NCBI GenBank assembly: GCA_023259575.1
Contig: JALRHN010000094.1
Span: forward strand, 1-8,130
Length of the DNA stretch: 8,130 bases
Direction: 5' to 3'
Origin: Candidatus Kapaibacterium sp.
GTDB taxonomy: Bacteria; Bacteroidota; Ignavibacteria; Kapaibacteriales; UBA961
The translations under genes and the position numbers were made by a program. This document shows positions 1-6,945 of this stretch, one piece after another. Each line of letters begins with the position of its first letter. Position 1 is the first letter of the stretch. The notes below the pieces were generated by a model. That model worked only from the letters and a program-made list of their open reading frames with translations. It was not told the origin of the DNA and searched no databases.

Positions 1-1929
1 ATCATCATGAAGATTAATTGCAATTTTGCCATTAGCTCTTACACTTTCAAATTCGGATAATAATGTTTTCTTTACAGTACCATTAGCTGTAGCCATAAAG
101 ATATAAAGATTATCTGGGAATTCTTTTACCGTTAATGTAGCAGTTACTTTTTCTTCATTTGCTTTTTCTATTACATTGGCTAATGATCTACCTTTTGCAT
201 TTCTGCTAGCCTCAGTTAAATCATATACTTTTACTCTAAATACTCTACCGCGATCAGTAAAGAATAATAAATAATGATGTGTTGCTGCACGGAATACTTG
301 TTCTACATAATCATCATCATATGTACCAGCTCCGCTCGCGCCACGACCACCTTTATTTTGACGTCTATAATTACTTACAGCAGTACGTTTAATGAAACCT
401 TTATGAGAAATTGTAACAATCATTTCTTCATTGGCTATCATATCTTCTAATGTGAAATCTCTGGCATCATGAACAATTTCTGTTCTGCGTTCATCACCAT
501 ATTTTTTACGGATCTCAGCTAATTCATCACTAATAATTTGCATCTGCAATTCTTTGCTAGCTAAAATAGATCTGAGCCTTTCTATTAATTGAATAATCTC
601 TCTATATTCAGCTTGAATTTTATCTCTTTCTAAACCAGTTAATCTTTGCAAACGCATTTCAAGAATAGCTTTAGCTTGGATTTCCGACAAACTAAATCTT
701 GACTGTAAATTAATACTAGCTGTTGGGGTATCTTTAGATTCCTTAATGGTTTTAATAACTTCATCAATATTATCTAAAGCAATAATAAAACCTTCTAAAA
801 TATGGGCTCTTCTCTCAGCAGCATCTAATTCAAACTGTGTTCTTCTTACAATAACTTCATTTCGATGCTTTAAGAACTCTTCCATCATTTGCTTTAATGT
901 AAGAACCTTAGGACGGCCCTTAACCAAAGCCAACATATTAACGCCAAATGTAGTCTGTAACTGCGTATGTTTATACAAATTATTCAATACTACCATCGGC
1001 GTAGCATCACGCTTTAACTCAATAACTATTCGCATACCATCACGGTCTGATTCATCTCGGATATCAGATATATCTTCAAGTACTTTAGCCCTAACTAAAT
1101 CTGCGATTTTTTCAATCAATGAAGCTTTGCTTACTTGATATGGTAACTCGGTTATAACAATTGTTTCTTTAGTTTTTGTTGCTTCTACATTCGCTTTAGC
1201 ACGAACTAAAACACGGCCACGCCCAGTATGATAGGCATCCTTAACACCCTCATATCCATATATAATACCACCAGTCGGAAAATCAGGTGCCTTTACATAC
1301 TGCATTAAATCAGCAATTGTTATCTCTGGATTAATAATCAACGCTTGTAATGCATCAATAACTTCGCTTAGATTATGAGGAGGAATATTTGTTGCCATAC
1401 CTACAGCAATTCCACCAGCTCCATTTACTAATAAAGTAGGTAAAGATGTAGGTAGAATTGTAGGTTCTTCTAAGGAATCATAATTAGGTACAAAGTTAAC
1501 AGTATTTTTATCTATATCTCGCAATGTTTCCATTGCAATCGATGCTAATTTTGATTCAGTATAACGCATCGCTGCAGGAGGATCTCCATCTACAGAGCCA
1601 TAATTACCTTGTCCATCAACAAGTGGATAACGCATAGACCATTCTTGGGCTAAACGTACCATTGCATCATAAACAGAAGAATCTCCATGGGGATGATATT
1701 TACCAAGAACTTCCCCAACTAAACGAGCAGATTTTTTATATGGTCTATTAGGCATCAAACCAAGTTCATACATAGCATATAAAATTCTGCGGTGAACAGG
1801 CTTTAAACCATCACGAACATCTGGTAATGCACGTGAAACAATAACAGACATCGAATAATCAAGATAAGAAGCGCGCATTTCATCTTCTAGCATAACCGGA
1901 AGAATGCGCTCGCTAAGGAGCGATGACAT
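1..1929 (-). CDS. gyrA: DNA gyrase subunit A, N-terminal 643 codons (3' end off the left edge)
   Basis: GyrA is the DNA-cleaving subunit of gyrase (A2B2), which introduces negative supercoils using ATP hydrolysed by GyrB. Translation of the minus strand from the ATG at 1929-1927 begins MSSLLSERILPVMLEDEMR, followed by the family-typical SYLDYSMSVIVSRALPDVRDG. The active-site tyrosine is Tyr123 in RYTE (E. coli Tyr122). The quinolone-determining region reads HPHGDSSVYD, with Ser84 and Asp88 at the E. coli Ser83/Asp87 positions, i.e. the unmutated residues. The breakage-reunion and coiled-coil region runs to about residue 500. A GyrA box, QNKGGRG at 524-530, opens the C-terminal DNA-wrapping domain and favours GyrA over ParC. 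The remaining wrapping blades lie outside the window. An in-frame stop lies upstream and no earlier start exists. There is no Shine-Dalgarno sequence. The gene lies downstream of tRNA-Ser on the same strand but is separated from it by a terminator. Confidence 0.97.
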   Translation of the reverse strand, partial: MSSLLSERILPVMLEDEMRASYLDYSMSVIVSRALPDVRDGLKPVHRRILYAMYELGLMPNRPYKKSARLVGEVLGKYHPHGDSSVYDAMVRLAQEWSMRYPLVDGQGNYGSVDGDPPAAMRYTESKLASIAMETLRDIDKNTVNFVPNYDSLEEPTILPTSLPTLLVNGAGGIAVGMATNIPPHNLSEVIDALQALIINPEITIADLMQYVKAPDFPTGGIIYGYEGVKDAYHTGRGRVLVRAKANVEATKTKETIVITELPYQVSKASLIEKIADLVRAKVLEDISDIRDESDRDGMRIVIELKRDATPMVVLNNLYKHTQLQTTFGVNMLALVKGRPKVLTLKQMMEEFLKHRNEVIVRRTQFELDAAERRAHILEGFIIALDNIDEVIKTIKESKDTPTASINLQSRFSLSEIQAKAILEMRLQRLTGLERDKIQAEYREIIQLIERLRSILASKELQMQIISDELAEIRKKYGDERRTEIVHDARDFTLEDMIANEEMIVTISHKGFIKRTAVSNYRRQNKGGRGASGAGTYDDDYVEQVFRAATHHYLLFFTDRGRVFRVKVYDLTEASRNAKGRSLANVIEKANEEKVTATLTVKEFPDNLYIFMATANGTVKKTLLSEFESVRANGKIAINLHDD

Positions 1930-1966
1930 AGTGTTTTTCAGAGTATTTAAGGAAAAATCTTATATG

Positions 1967-1974
1967 CAAAAATA
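1967..1974 (-). promoter_or_regulatory. Putative -7 promoter element for gyrA (Bacteroidota type)
   Basis: On the minus strand the sequence is TATTTTTG, an exact match to the TAnnTTTG -7 element used by the Bacteroidota primary sigma factor. It sits 37 bases before the gyrA ATG, leaving a leader of about 30 bases. No convincing TTTG -33 element lies 17-23 bases upstream, so the call rests on the -7 match and its position. In AT-rich DNA an 8-mer with two free positions can occur by chance. Confidence 0.4.
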
Positions 1975-2041
1975 CGAAAAAAGGATGTCTTGGAAGCAGT
2001 TATTTATTGGTTTATTTTACTTTTTTTTATTCAAGCATAAT

Positions 2042-2076
2042 TAAAAAAAGCCATCCCCAATAATTCAGGGATGGCT
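2042..2076 (-). terminator. Intrinsic terminator of tRNA-Ser
   Basis: Read on the minus strand, AGCCATCCC pairs with GGGATGGCT around a 10-base loop, a nine-base-pair perfect stem counting the outer A-T pair. It is followed immediately by a run of seven T (2049-2043). The first base of the stem is the last A of the tRNA's encoded CCA, so almost no trailer separates the mature tRNA 3' end from the hairpin. On the plus strand the hairpin is not followed by a T tract, so it acts in one direction. It isolates tRNA-Ser from gyrA. Confidence 0.88.
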
Positions 2077-2165
2077 GGCGGAAAGGGCGGGATTCGAACC
2101 CGCGGAACCCTTGCAGGTTCACACGCTTTCCAGGCGTGCCAATTAAACCACTCTTGCACCTTTCC
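2076..2165 (-). tRNA. tRNA-Ser (anticodon GGA), CCA encoded
   Basis: The minus strand folds as a class II tRNA. The seven-base-pair acceptor stem is GGAAAGG/CCTTTCC. A three-base-pair D stem CAA/TTG follows. The anticodon stem is CACGC/GCGTG around the loop CTGGAAA, giving anticodon GGA, which reads UCC and UCU serine codons. A long variable arm (GAACC/GGTTC) is the serine-type feature. The T arm is GCGGG-TTCGAAT-CCCGC. The discriminator base is G at 2079, and CCA is encoded at 2078-2076. At 90 bases including CCA the length is normal for tRNA-Ser. The gene is a single-tRNA unit ending at the adjacent terminator. Confidence 0.97.
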
Positions 2166-2176
2166 GTAGTACATGC

Positions 2177-2196
2177 ATCACAACCAGGGCTGTGAT
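2177..2196. repeat. 20-bp near-palindrome between the tRNA-Ser -10 element and the tRNA
   Basis: ATCACA at 2177-2182 is mirrored by TGTGAT at 2191-2196 across an 8-base spacer. Within the spacer two further positions per arm are also complementary, so 8 of 10 positions per half-site match. The centre lies 20-21 bases upstream of the tRNA 5' end, and one edge overlaps the TATAAT hexamer by two bases. It could be an operator for a dimeric regulator, or a hairpin in the short 5' leader of the precursor tRNA. Its function is unproven. Confidence 0.35.
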
Positions 2197-2200
2197 TATA
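2195..2200 (-). promoter_or_regulatory. Putative -10 element (TATAAT) of tRNA-Ser
   Basis: The minus strand carries the full consensus hexamer TATAAT, 29 bases before the tRNA 5' end. This predicts a leader of roughly 20 bases, a normal distance for RNase P-processed tRNAs. The expected -35 position (about 2218-2223) reads CTTTCC and is a poor match to TTGACA. A small inverted repeat, CCTTTT-AAA-AAAAGG at 2205-2219, lies just upstream and supplies an A/T tract. Confidence 0.45.
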
Positions 2201-2260
2201 CCAACCTTTTAAAAAAAGGAAAGCGAAAATAGGAATTTTGAAGGAATATAGAATAGATAA

Positions 2261-2289
2261 TTTGTTAAGTGGATTGTAATATATATTTA
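2261..2289 (+). promoter_or_regulatory. Possible distal promoter of the fbaB operon
   Basis: TTTG at 2261-2264 is followed after 17 bases by TATATTTA at 2282-2289. This is close to the Bacteroidota pattern of a TTTG-like -33 element and TAnnTTTG -7 element, with one mismatch in the -7 box. Use of this promoter would give a long leader of about 130 bases before the fbaB ATG. It competes with the proximal candidate at 2364-2371, and both are weak calls in AT-rich DNA. Confidence 0.25.
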
Positions 2290-2363
2290 CGATGGATGAT
2301 TCAGAGATGAACATAATCACCAGTATTGCAAATAAACGCACGATTTTATTCATCAAAATCACG

Positions 2364-2371
2364 TAATTTTG
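2364..2371 (+). promoter_or_regulatory. Possible proximal -7 element of the fbaB operon
   Basis: TAATTTTG is an exact match to TAnnTTTG and lies 52 bases before the ATG at 2424, a sensible leader length. No good -33 element is visible upstream, only a T-rich stretch at 2344-2350. Its resemblance to the element ahead of gyrA supports the call. Confidence 0.33.
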
Positions 2372-2423
2372 CCTAGCAATTTCTTGTTTCTTCAATCCCA
2401 GGCAATAACTTTAAGGATTGTTA

Positions 2424-3488
2424 ATGATTGACCATATAACCTCACTTCTAGGCGATCAAGCCTCTTATTTATTAGATCACACTTGCAATACTATTCCTAA
2501 GGCTTCTTTACATGTACCTGGTGGTGACGCTGTAGATAGAATATATTCTGTTTCGGATAGATCTAATCGTGTATTACAAAATTTACAAAGAATTCTCTCA
2601 CATGGCAGGCTTTCTGGTACAGGATATACTTCGATACTTCCCGTCGACCAAGGAATAGAACATTCTGCTGGCGCTAGCTTTGCTAAAAATCCAGCATATT
2701 TTGACCCAGAACATATCATTACTCTTGCAATTGAAGGCGGTTGCAATGCAGTAGCTTCTACTTTTGGTGTATTAGCTATGACATCCCGTTCATATGCCCA
2801 TAAAATTCCTTATATCGTTAAGATCAATCATAATGAACTACTAACATATCCAAATAAGGCAGATCAAATATTATTTGGAACTGTTCAGCAAGCTTATGAT
2901 ATGGGAGCTGCAGAGATTGGAGCAACTATTTATTTTGGATCTCCAGAGAGCTCTAGACAAATTGTAGAAATTTCCCAAGCATTTACGCATGCACATCAAT
3001 TGGGTATGGCAACTATTTTATGGTGTTATCTAAGAAATTCAGCTTTTAAATCAGATAAAGATTATCATATTTCTGCAGACTTAACAGGTCAGGCAAATCA
3101 CTTGGGTGTTACTTTAGGAGCAGATATTATTAAACAAAAATTACCTGAAAACAATGGTGGATATGCTTCACTAAATATGGGTAATTCTAGCTATGGAAAA
3201 TTAGATAATCGTATGTATTCAGAATTAAGTTCAGACCATCCAATTGATTTATGTCGTTATCAAGTAGCAAATTGTTATATGGGTAGAATAGGACTTATTA
3301 ATTCTGGTGGTGCATCTGGATCTAATGATTTTGCAGAGGCAGCAATAACCGCCGTGATAAATAAAAGAGCAGGCGGAATGGGTTTGATATCAGGAAGAAA
3401 AGCATTTCAAAGGCCAATGAAAGAAGGCATAGCACTCTTGAATACAATTCAAGATGTGTATTTGTGTCCAGAAATTACAATAGCATAA
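2424..3488 (+). CDS. fbaB: Class I fructose-bisphosphate aldolase (FbaB/DhnA type)
   Basis: This cytosolic enzyme reversibly cleaves fructose 1,6-bisphosphate to dihydroxyacetone phosphate and glyceraldehyde 3-phosphate through a lysine Schiff base, without a metal. The 354-residue product is full length for the FbaB group (E. coli about 350). Recognisable blocks are GTGYTSILPVDQGIEHSAGA, AIEGGCNAVASTFGVL, KIPYIVKINHNELLTYPNK, TILWCYLRNSAFK, ADIIKQKLPENNGG and NKRAGGMGLISGRKAFQRP. Lys237 in ADIIKQK is the expected Schiff-base lysine, the same number I recall for E. coli FbaB. Start choice: a TTG at 2418 opens the same frame, but AAGGA at 2413-2417 abuts it directly, whereas it lies six bases before the ATG at 2424, so ATG is preferred. 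It is the first gene of a four-gene unit; the next gene starts 10 bases after its stop. Confidence 0.95.
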   Translation: MIDHITSLLGDQASYLLDHTCNTIPKASLHVPGGDAVDRIYSVSDRSNRVLQNLQRILSHGRLSGTGYTSILPVDQGIEHSAGASFAKNPAYFDPEHIITLAIEGGCNAVASTFGVLAMTSRSYAHKIPYIVKINHNELLTYPNKADQILFGTVQQAYDMGAAEIGATIYFGSPESSRQIVEISQAFTHAHQLGMATILWCYLRNSAFKSDKDYHISADLTGQANHLGVTLGADIIKQKLPENNGGYASLNMGNSSYGKLDNRMYSELSSDHPIDLCRYQVANCYMGRIGLINSGGASGSNDFAEAAITAVINKRAGGMGLISGRKAFQRPMKEGIALLNTIQDVYLCPEITIA

Positions 3489-3498
3489 TGCAAATAAT

Positions 3499-5277
3499 AT
3501 GAAAGAGTTAAAAAGATTATTCCCCTATTTGAAAAGACATAAAGTCCGGCTTATGCTGGGCTTTCTTTTTGTAACATTATCCAATATTTGCTCTACATCT
3601 GTCCCCCGTTTTGTAGGTATTATTGTAGATGGAATGCAAAGGGCTTCTATAGATTCTGAACAAGTTTATTTCTCTATTGGACTTATTCTTTTGCTTACAA
3701 TTGGCTCTGGTTTTTTTATGTATCTTACCAGAAGAACAATTATTGTAACTTCTCGATTGATAGAATATGAACTTAGAAATGATTTATTACAGGCTTTAGA
3801 AATTCAATCACTTTCTTTTTTTCATGGGAATTCTACTGGCTCTTTAATGGCTTTAACTACAAATGATATTGCTGCGATGCGAGAATTCTTGGGGCCAGCT
3901 ATCATGTATTCTGCTAATACAATCACCACGTTTACATTTGCTTTAGCCTTGATGAGCTCAATTAATCTATCAATTACTTTATTAGCCTTGATACCATTGC
4001 CATTCATGGCATTTTTAACATATAGAATTGGACAAAAAGTCCATGATGGATTTCGAGATGTTCAAGAACAATTTTCTCATTTAACTGCTCATGCTCAAGA
4101 ATCATTTAGCGGGGTTAGAGTAGTAAAAGCATATCAAAGAGAAGACTATGAATACAATCAGTTTTCCAAACAAAGCGAAGAATATAAATCAAGAAACATT
4201 AAGCTTGCTTTGATTCAATCGTTAACAATGCCTTCTATGATGGCATTAGTTGGTTTTTCAAATCTTTTAGTTCTTGGATATGGCGGCATTCAAGTCATTA
4301 GAAATCAGGCTACTCTAGGTGATATCACGCAATTTTTTATATATCTAAATCAATTAATATGGCCTGTTGCAGCAATAGGATGGGTAAGTAATTTAGTTCA
4401 AAGGGCAGCAGCATCAGCAAAAAGAGTTGGTGATATTATGGATATGACACCATCAATTTCTGTTAAAGAAAATGATAATTCTTCGCAACACATACAAAAC
4501 CCACACATTAGTTTTCACAATGTAACAATGCAATATCCTGATAGAAAAGAAAAGGCATTAGATTCAATCACATTTGATGTGAAAGCAGGTAGTTCTCTTG
4601 GCATTGTAGGTGCAACTGGTAGTGGGAAATCTACATTAGCAAGTCTTTTACCACGACTATTCGACCCAACATCTGGCTCGATAATGATAGATGGATTAGA
4701 TATTAAGAATATTTCTTTACAAGAATTACGTTCCTGCATAGGCCTAGTGCAACAAGAAGCATTTCTTTTTAGTATGTCACTTGCAGATAATATACGATTT
4801 GGCAAACCTGAAGCAAGCGAGCAAGAAATTAAAGAAGCAGCACAATTAGCTGGTTTAGCCCAAGATATAGAAGAATTACCACATGGATATAATACAATTG
4901 TTGGAGAACGTGGCATAACACTTTCTGGCGGGCAAAAGCAAAGAACTGCAATAGCAAGAGCAATTGTTCGAAATCCCAAAATATTAGTATTAGATGATGC
5001 TTTCTCGGCAGTAGATACAGCTACAGAAGAAATAATTTTAAAAGGTTTATCAACATTAATGATAAACAGAACTACTATCCTTATAGCTCACCGTATTTCT
5101 ACTGTTTCTTTATGCGATAATATTATTGTTTTACAAAAAGGTGCAATTGTTGAATCTGGTACGCATCTTGAGTTATTATCAAAAAAAGGCATATATGCTT
5201 CAATGTATGAACGCCAACAATTAGAAGAAGAATTTATTGGTTTCACAGCCGAATTAACTGCACATAATCAGGCATAA
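3499..5277 (+). CDS. ABC half-transporter, permease fused to ATPase (MdlA/YheI/BmrC-like, exporter type)
   Basis: This 592-residue inner-membrane protein has a type I exporter membrane domain (about residues 1-310, six likely helices near 16-38, 57-76, 133-152, 155-175, 240-263 and 272-296) followed by a nucleotide-binding domain. Visible ATPase elements are the A-loop Tyr346, Walker A GATGSGKST (371-379), Q-loop Gln419, signature LSGGQ (475-479), Walker B ILVLDD (495-500), D-loop SAVD (503-506) and switch His531. The residue after the Walker B aspartate is Asp500 rather than the usual catalytic Glu. That substitution is typical of the MdlA/BmrC/TM287 half of heterodimeric exporters, whose partner carries the Glu; no partner lies in this window. 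TGSLMALTTNDIAAMREFLGP and the C-terminal MYERQQLEEE also resemble that half. The substrate is unknown; its neighbours suggest a lipid or envelope glycoconjugate, which is inference. No Shine-Dalgarno sequence is seen, so translation is probably coupled to fbaB. Confidence 0.9.
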   Translation: MKELKRLFPYLKRHKVRLMLGFLFVTLSNICSTSVPRFVGIIVDGMQRASIDSEQVYFSIGLILLLTIGSGFFMYLTRRTIIVTSRLIEYELRNDLLQALEIQSLSFFHGNSTGSLMALTTNDIAAMREFLGPAIMYSANTITTFTFALALMSSINLSITLLALIPLPFMAFLTYRIGQKVHDGFRDVQEQFSHLTAHAQESFSGVRVVKAYQREDYEYNQFSKQSEEYKSRNIKLALIQSLTMPSMMALVGFSNLLVLGYGGIQVIRNQATLGDITQFFIYLNQLIWPVAAIGWVSNLVQRAAASAKRVGDIMDMTPSISVKENDNSSQHIQNPHISFHNVTMQYPDRKEKALDSITFDVKAGSSLGIVGATGSGKSTLASLLPRLFDPTSGSIMIDGLDIKNISLQELRSCIGLVQQEAFLFSMSLADNIRFGKPEASEQEIKEAAQLAGLAQDIEELPHGYNTIVGERGITLSGGQKQRTAIARAIVRNPKILVLDDAFSAVDTATEEIILKGLSTLMINRTTILIAHRISTVSLCDNIIVLQKGAIVESGTHLELLSKKGIYASMYERQQLEEEFIGFTAELTAHNQA

Positions 5278-5280
5278 ACT

Positions 5281-6243
5281 ATGAAAATCTCAATTGTAGT
5301 ACCAATGTTTAATGAAGAAGGTATTATTCATGCTTTTTATGAAAGAATGGAGAATACAAAACAATTATTTATGTCGAAATGTGGCATTGATGCTAAAGAA
5401 ATAGAAGTGATTTTTGTAAATGATGGATCTAAAGATAATACTGTACATCTTCTAAAAGATTTGTGCGAGGATGTTCAAGGTTATGTTCTTTTAAATTTAT
5501 CAAGAAATCATGGACATCAAATTGCAATTACTGCTGGTATAGATATAGCTATAGGTGATGCAATTGCAGTTATTGATGGAGATTTGCAAGATCCACCTGA
5601 AACAATTGTTGATTTATATTCAACAATGTTAAAGGGTTATGATGTTGTATATGCTGTAAGAAAAAAAAGAGATGGAGAAAGCTTTTTTAAATTATTTACC
5701 GCTTCTGTGTTTTATCGTGTCTTAAGAAAATTAACTAATGTCGACATACCTGTAGATACTGGTGATTTTAGAATTATGAGTAGAAGAGTAGTAAATGTTT
5801 TAAAATCGATGAAAGAACGTCATAGATTTATTCGTGGCATGATTAGCTGGATTGGCTTTAATCAAATCGGTATGGAATATGAACGTAATGAAAGACATTC
5901 TGGAGAAACAAAATACACCTTAACAAAAATGATAAAATTTGCTGTTGATGGTATAACGTCATTTTCTTCTATTCCATTAAAATTGTCATCATATATTGGC
6001 ATTACAACAGCATTTCTAGGCTTTTTGTATAGTATTTATGTTATCATACTTAAACTTTTTATGCCTGAAGCTCATATTGAATTAGGGTGGGCATCTCTTA
6101 TCATTTGCATTTTACTTTTAGGTGGAATACAATTAATAGCTTTAGGGATGATAGGCGAATATTTAGGAAGAATCCACGATGAGACTAAATATCGTCCATT
6201 ATATGTTATAGAAGATATTTATAGGAAAGAAGTTCATGAGTGA
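5281..6243 (+). CDS. GT2 glycosyltransferase, polyprenyl-phosphate type (GtrB/ArnC/DPM1-like)
   Basis: This enzyme probably transfers a sugar from a nucleotide donor to a polyprenyl phosphate at the cytoplasmic face of the inner membrane, supplying a lipid-linked sugar for envelope glycans. The 320-residue length is usual. The GT-A catalytic domain starts KISIVVPMFNEE (2-13), with VNDGS (46-50), the metal-binding DGDLQDPPE (99-107), DTGDFRIM (159-166) and RFIRGM (182-187). A juxtamembrane amphipathic stretch after RHSGETKY (205-212) leads to two predicted membrane helices near 236-260 and 268-293, the classic GtrB-like arrangement. Motifs are intact, so it should be active. Donor sugar and acceptor cannot be read from the sequence. 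The ATG lies three bases after the ABC transporter stop and its last eight bases overlap the methyltransferase gene, which implies co-transcription. No GtrA-type flippase is adjacent; whether the ABC protein replaces one is speculation. Confidence 0.9.
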   Translation: MKISIVVPMFNEEGIIHAFYERMENTKQLFMSKCGIDAKEIEVIFVNDGSKDNTVHLLKDLCEDVQGYVLLNLSRNHGHQIAITAGIDIAIGDAIAVIDGDLQDPPETIVDLYSTMLKGYDVVYAVRKKRDGESFFKLFTASVFYRVLRKLTNVDIPVDTGDFRIMSRRVVNVLKSMKERHRFIRGMISWIGFNQIGMEYERNERHSGETKYTLTKMIKFAVDGITSFSSIPLKLSSYIGITTAFLGFLYSIYVIILKLFMPEAHIELGWASLIICILLLGGIQLIALGMIGEYLGRIHDETKYRPLYVIEDIYRKEVHE

Positions 6244-6934
6244 ATTTGATAAATATGCATTAGAATATCAATCGATGCACGCTCAAAATGTTAAGGCATC
6301 TGGATATGAGCCAGCTTTTTTTGATGAATATAAAGTAAAGGAAATACATCGAAAATTGAAAATATATGGTCGAGATAAAGAACACTTACATATTCTAAAC
6401 TTTGGATGTGGGATTGGTAAAAGTGAACCTTTATTAAAAAAATACTTTCCTAGCTCTTCAATTATCGGTGCTGATGTTTCGCAAGATTCTCTAGATATGG
6501 CTAAAAGTGCAAATAAAGATGTTCCCGGAATTCAATGGGAACTATTATCTGAAAACGGACCAATACCATTTTCAGATACATTTGATATCATATTTATTGC
6601 GAATGTATTTCATCATATTCCTCATTCTGAACATCTTAGAATTCTAAAAGATTTAAAGAATCATCTGCGCCCAGAAGGAATGATTTTTATGTTTGAACAT
6701 AATCCTTGGAATCCTATTACTGTAAAAACAATTAAAGATTGTCCATTCGATATTGATGCAGTTCTGCTTTCACCCTCTTATTCAGAACATATATATAAAG
6801 AAGCAGGATTCTCAATAAGAAAAAGAACATTTACACTTTTTTTTCCTGCTTTTGTTGGATTCCTAAGACCTTTGGAACCAATGCTAGGTTTTTTACCGTT
6901 TGGTGCTCAATATTACTATGAAGCGCGGATTTAA
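6236..6934 (+). CDS. Class I SAM-dependent methyltransferase (Methyltransf_11/12 type)
   Basis: This 232-residue soluble protein has a Rossmann-type methyltransferase fold. Motif I is HILNFGCGIGKS (52-63), the SAM-ribose acidic residue is Asp80 in GADVSQDSLDMA, motif II/III is FDIIFIANVFHHI (116-128), followed by LRPEGMIFMFEHNPWNP (144-160). The tail after EHNPWNP, with CPFDIDAVLL (169-178) and SPSYSEHIYKEAGF, is a pattern I associate with methyltransferases found beside polyprenyl-phosphate glycosyltransferases; that is recollection, not a search. The C-terminal 35 residues are hydrophobic and aromatic, perhaps a lid or membrane-contact surface. The ATG overlaps the end of the glycosyltransferase by eight bases, and AGGA at 6223-6226 lies nine bases before it. 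It is the last gene of the unit, and no clear hairpin terminator follows. The methyl acceptor is unknown; a lipid-linked sugar is a reasonable guess from context. Confidence 0.87.
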   Translation: MSEFDKYALEYQSMHAQNVKASGYEPAFFDEYKVKEIHRKLKIYGRDKEHLHILNFGCGIGKSEPLLKKYFPSSSIIGADVSQDSLDMAKSANKDVPGIQWELLSENGPIPFSDTFDIIFIANVFHHIPHSEHLRILKDLKNHLRPEGMIFMFEHNPWNPITVKTIKDCPFDIDAVLLSPSYSEHIYKEAGFSIRKRTFTLFFPAFVGFLRPLEPMLGFLPFGAQYYYEARI

Positions 6935-6945
6935 GACTTTTTACC

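Noticed and set aside
746..1138. A 130-codon plus-strand open frame
   Set aside because: It lies entirely inside gyrA on the opposite strand, and the gyrA frame there is strongly conserved. It is a shadow frame.
1652..1700. Quinolone-resistance substitution in GyrA
   Set aside because: The key positions read Ser84 and Asp88, the usual susceptible-type residues, so nothing unusual is present.
2292..2366. A 24-codon plus-strand frame ahead of fbaB, considered as a leader peptide
   Set aside because: It has no ribosome binding site, no regulatory codon run and no attenuator hairpin after it. It overlaps the candidate proximal promoter element.
2027..2395. A 122-codon minus-strand open frame with a hydrophobic N-terminus
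   Set aside because: It runs through the whole tRNA-Ser gene and its terminator, so its C-terminal half is tRNA sequence. Its first half overlaps promoter DNA and has no recognisable domain. I treat it as chance.
2166..2423. A hidden small RNA, riboswitch or mobile-element remnant in the largest intergenic gap
   Set aside because: I saw no known riboswitch core, no internal terminator on the plus strand, no transposase fragment and no direct repeats. Only promoter-like elements and the palindrome stood out.
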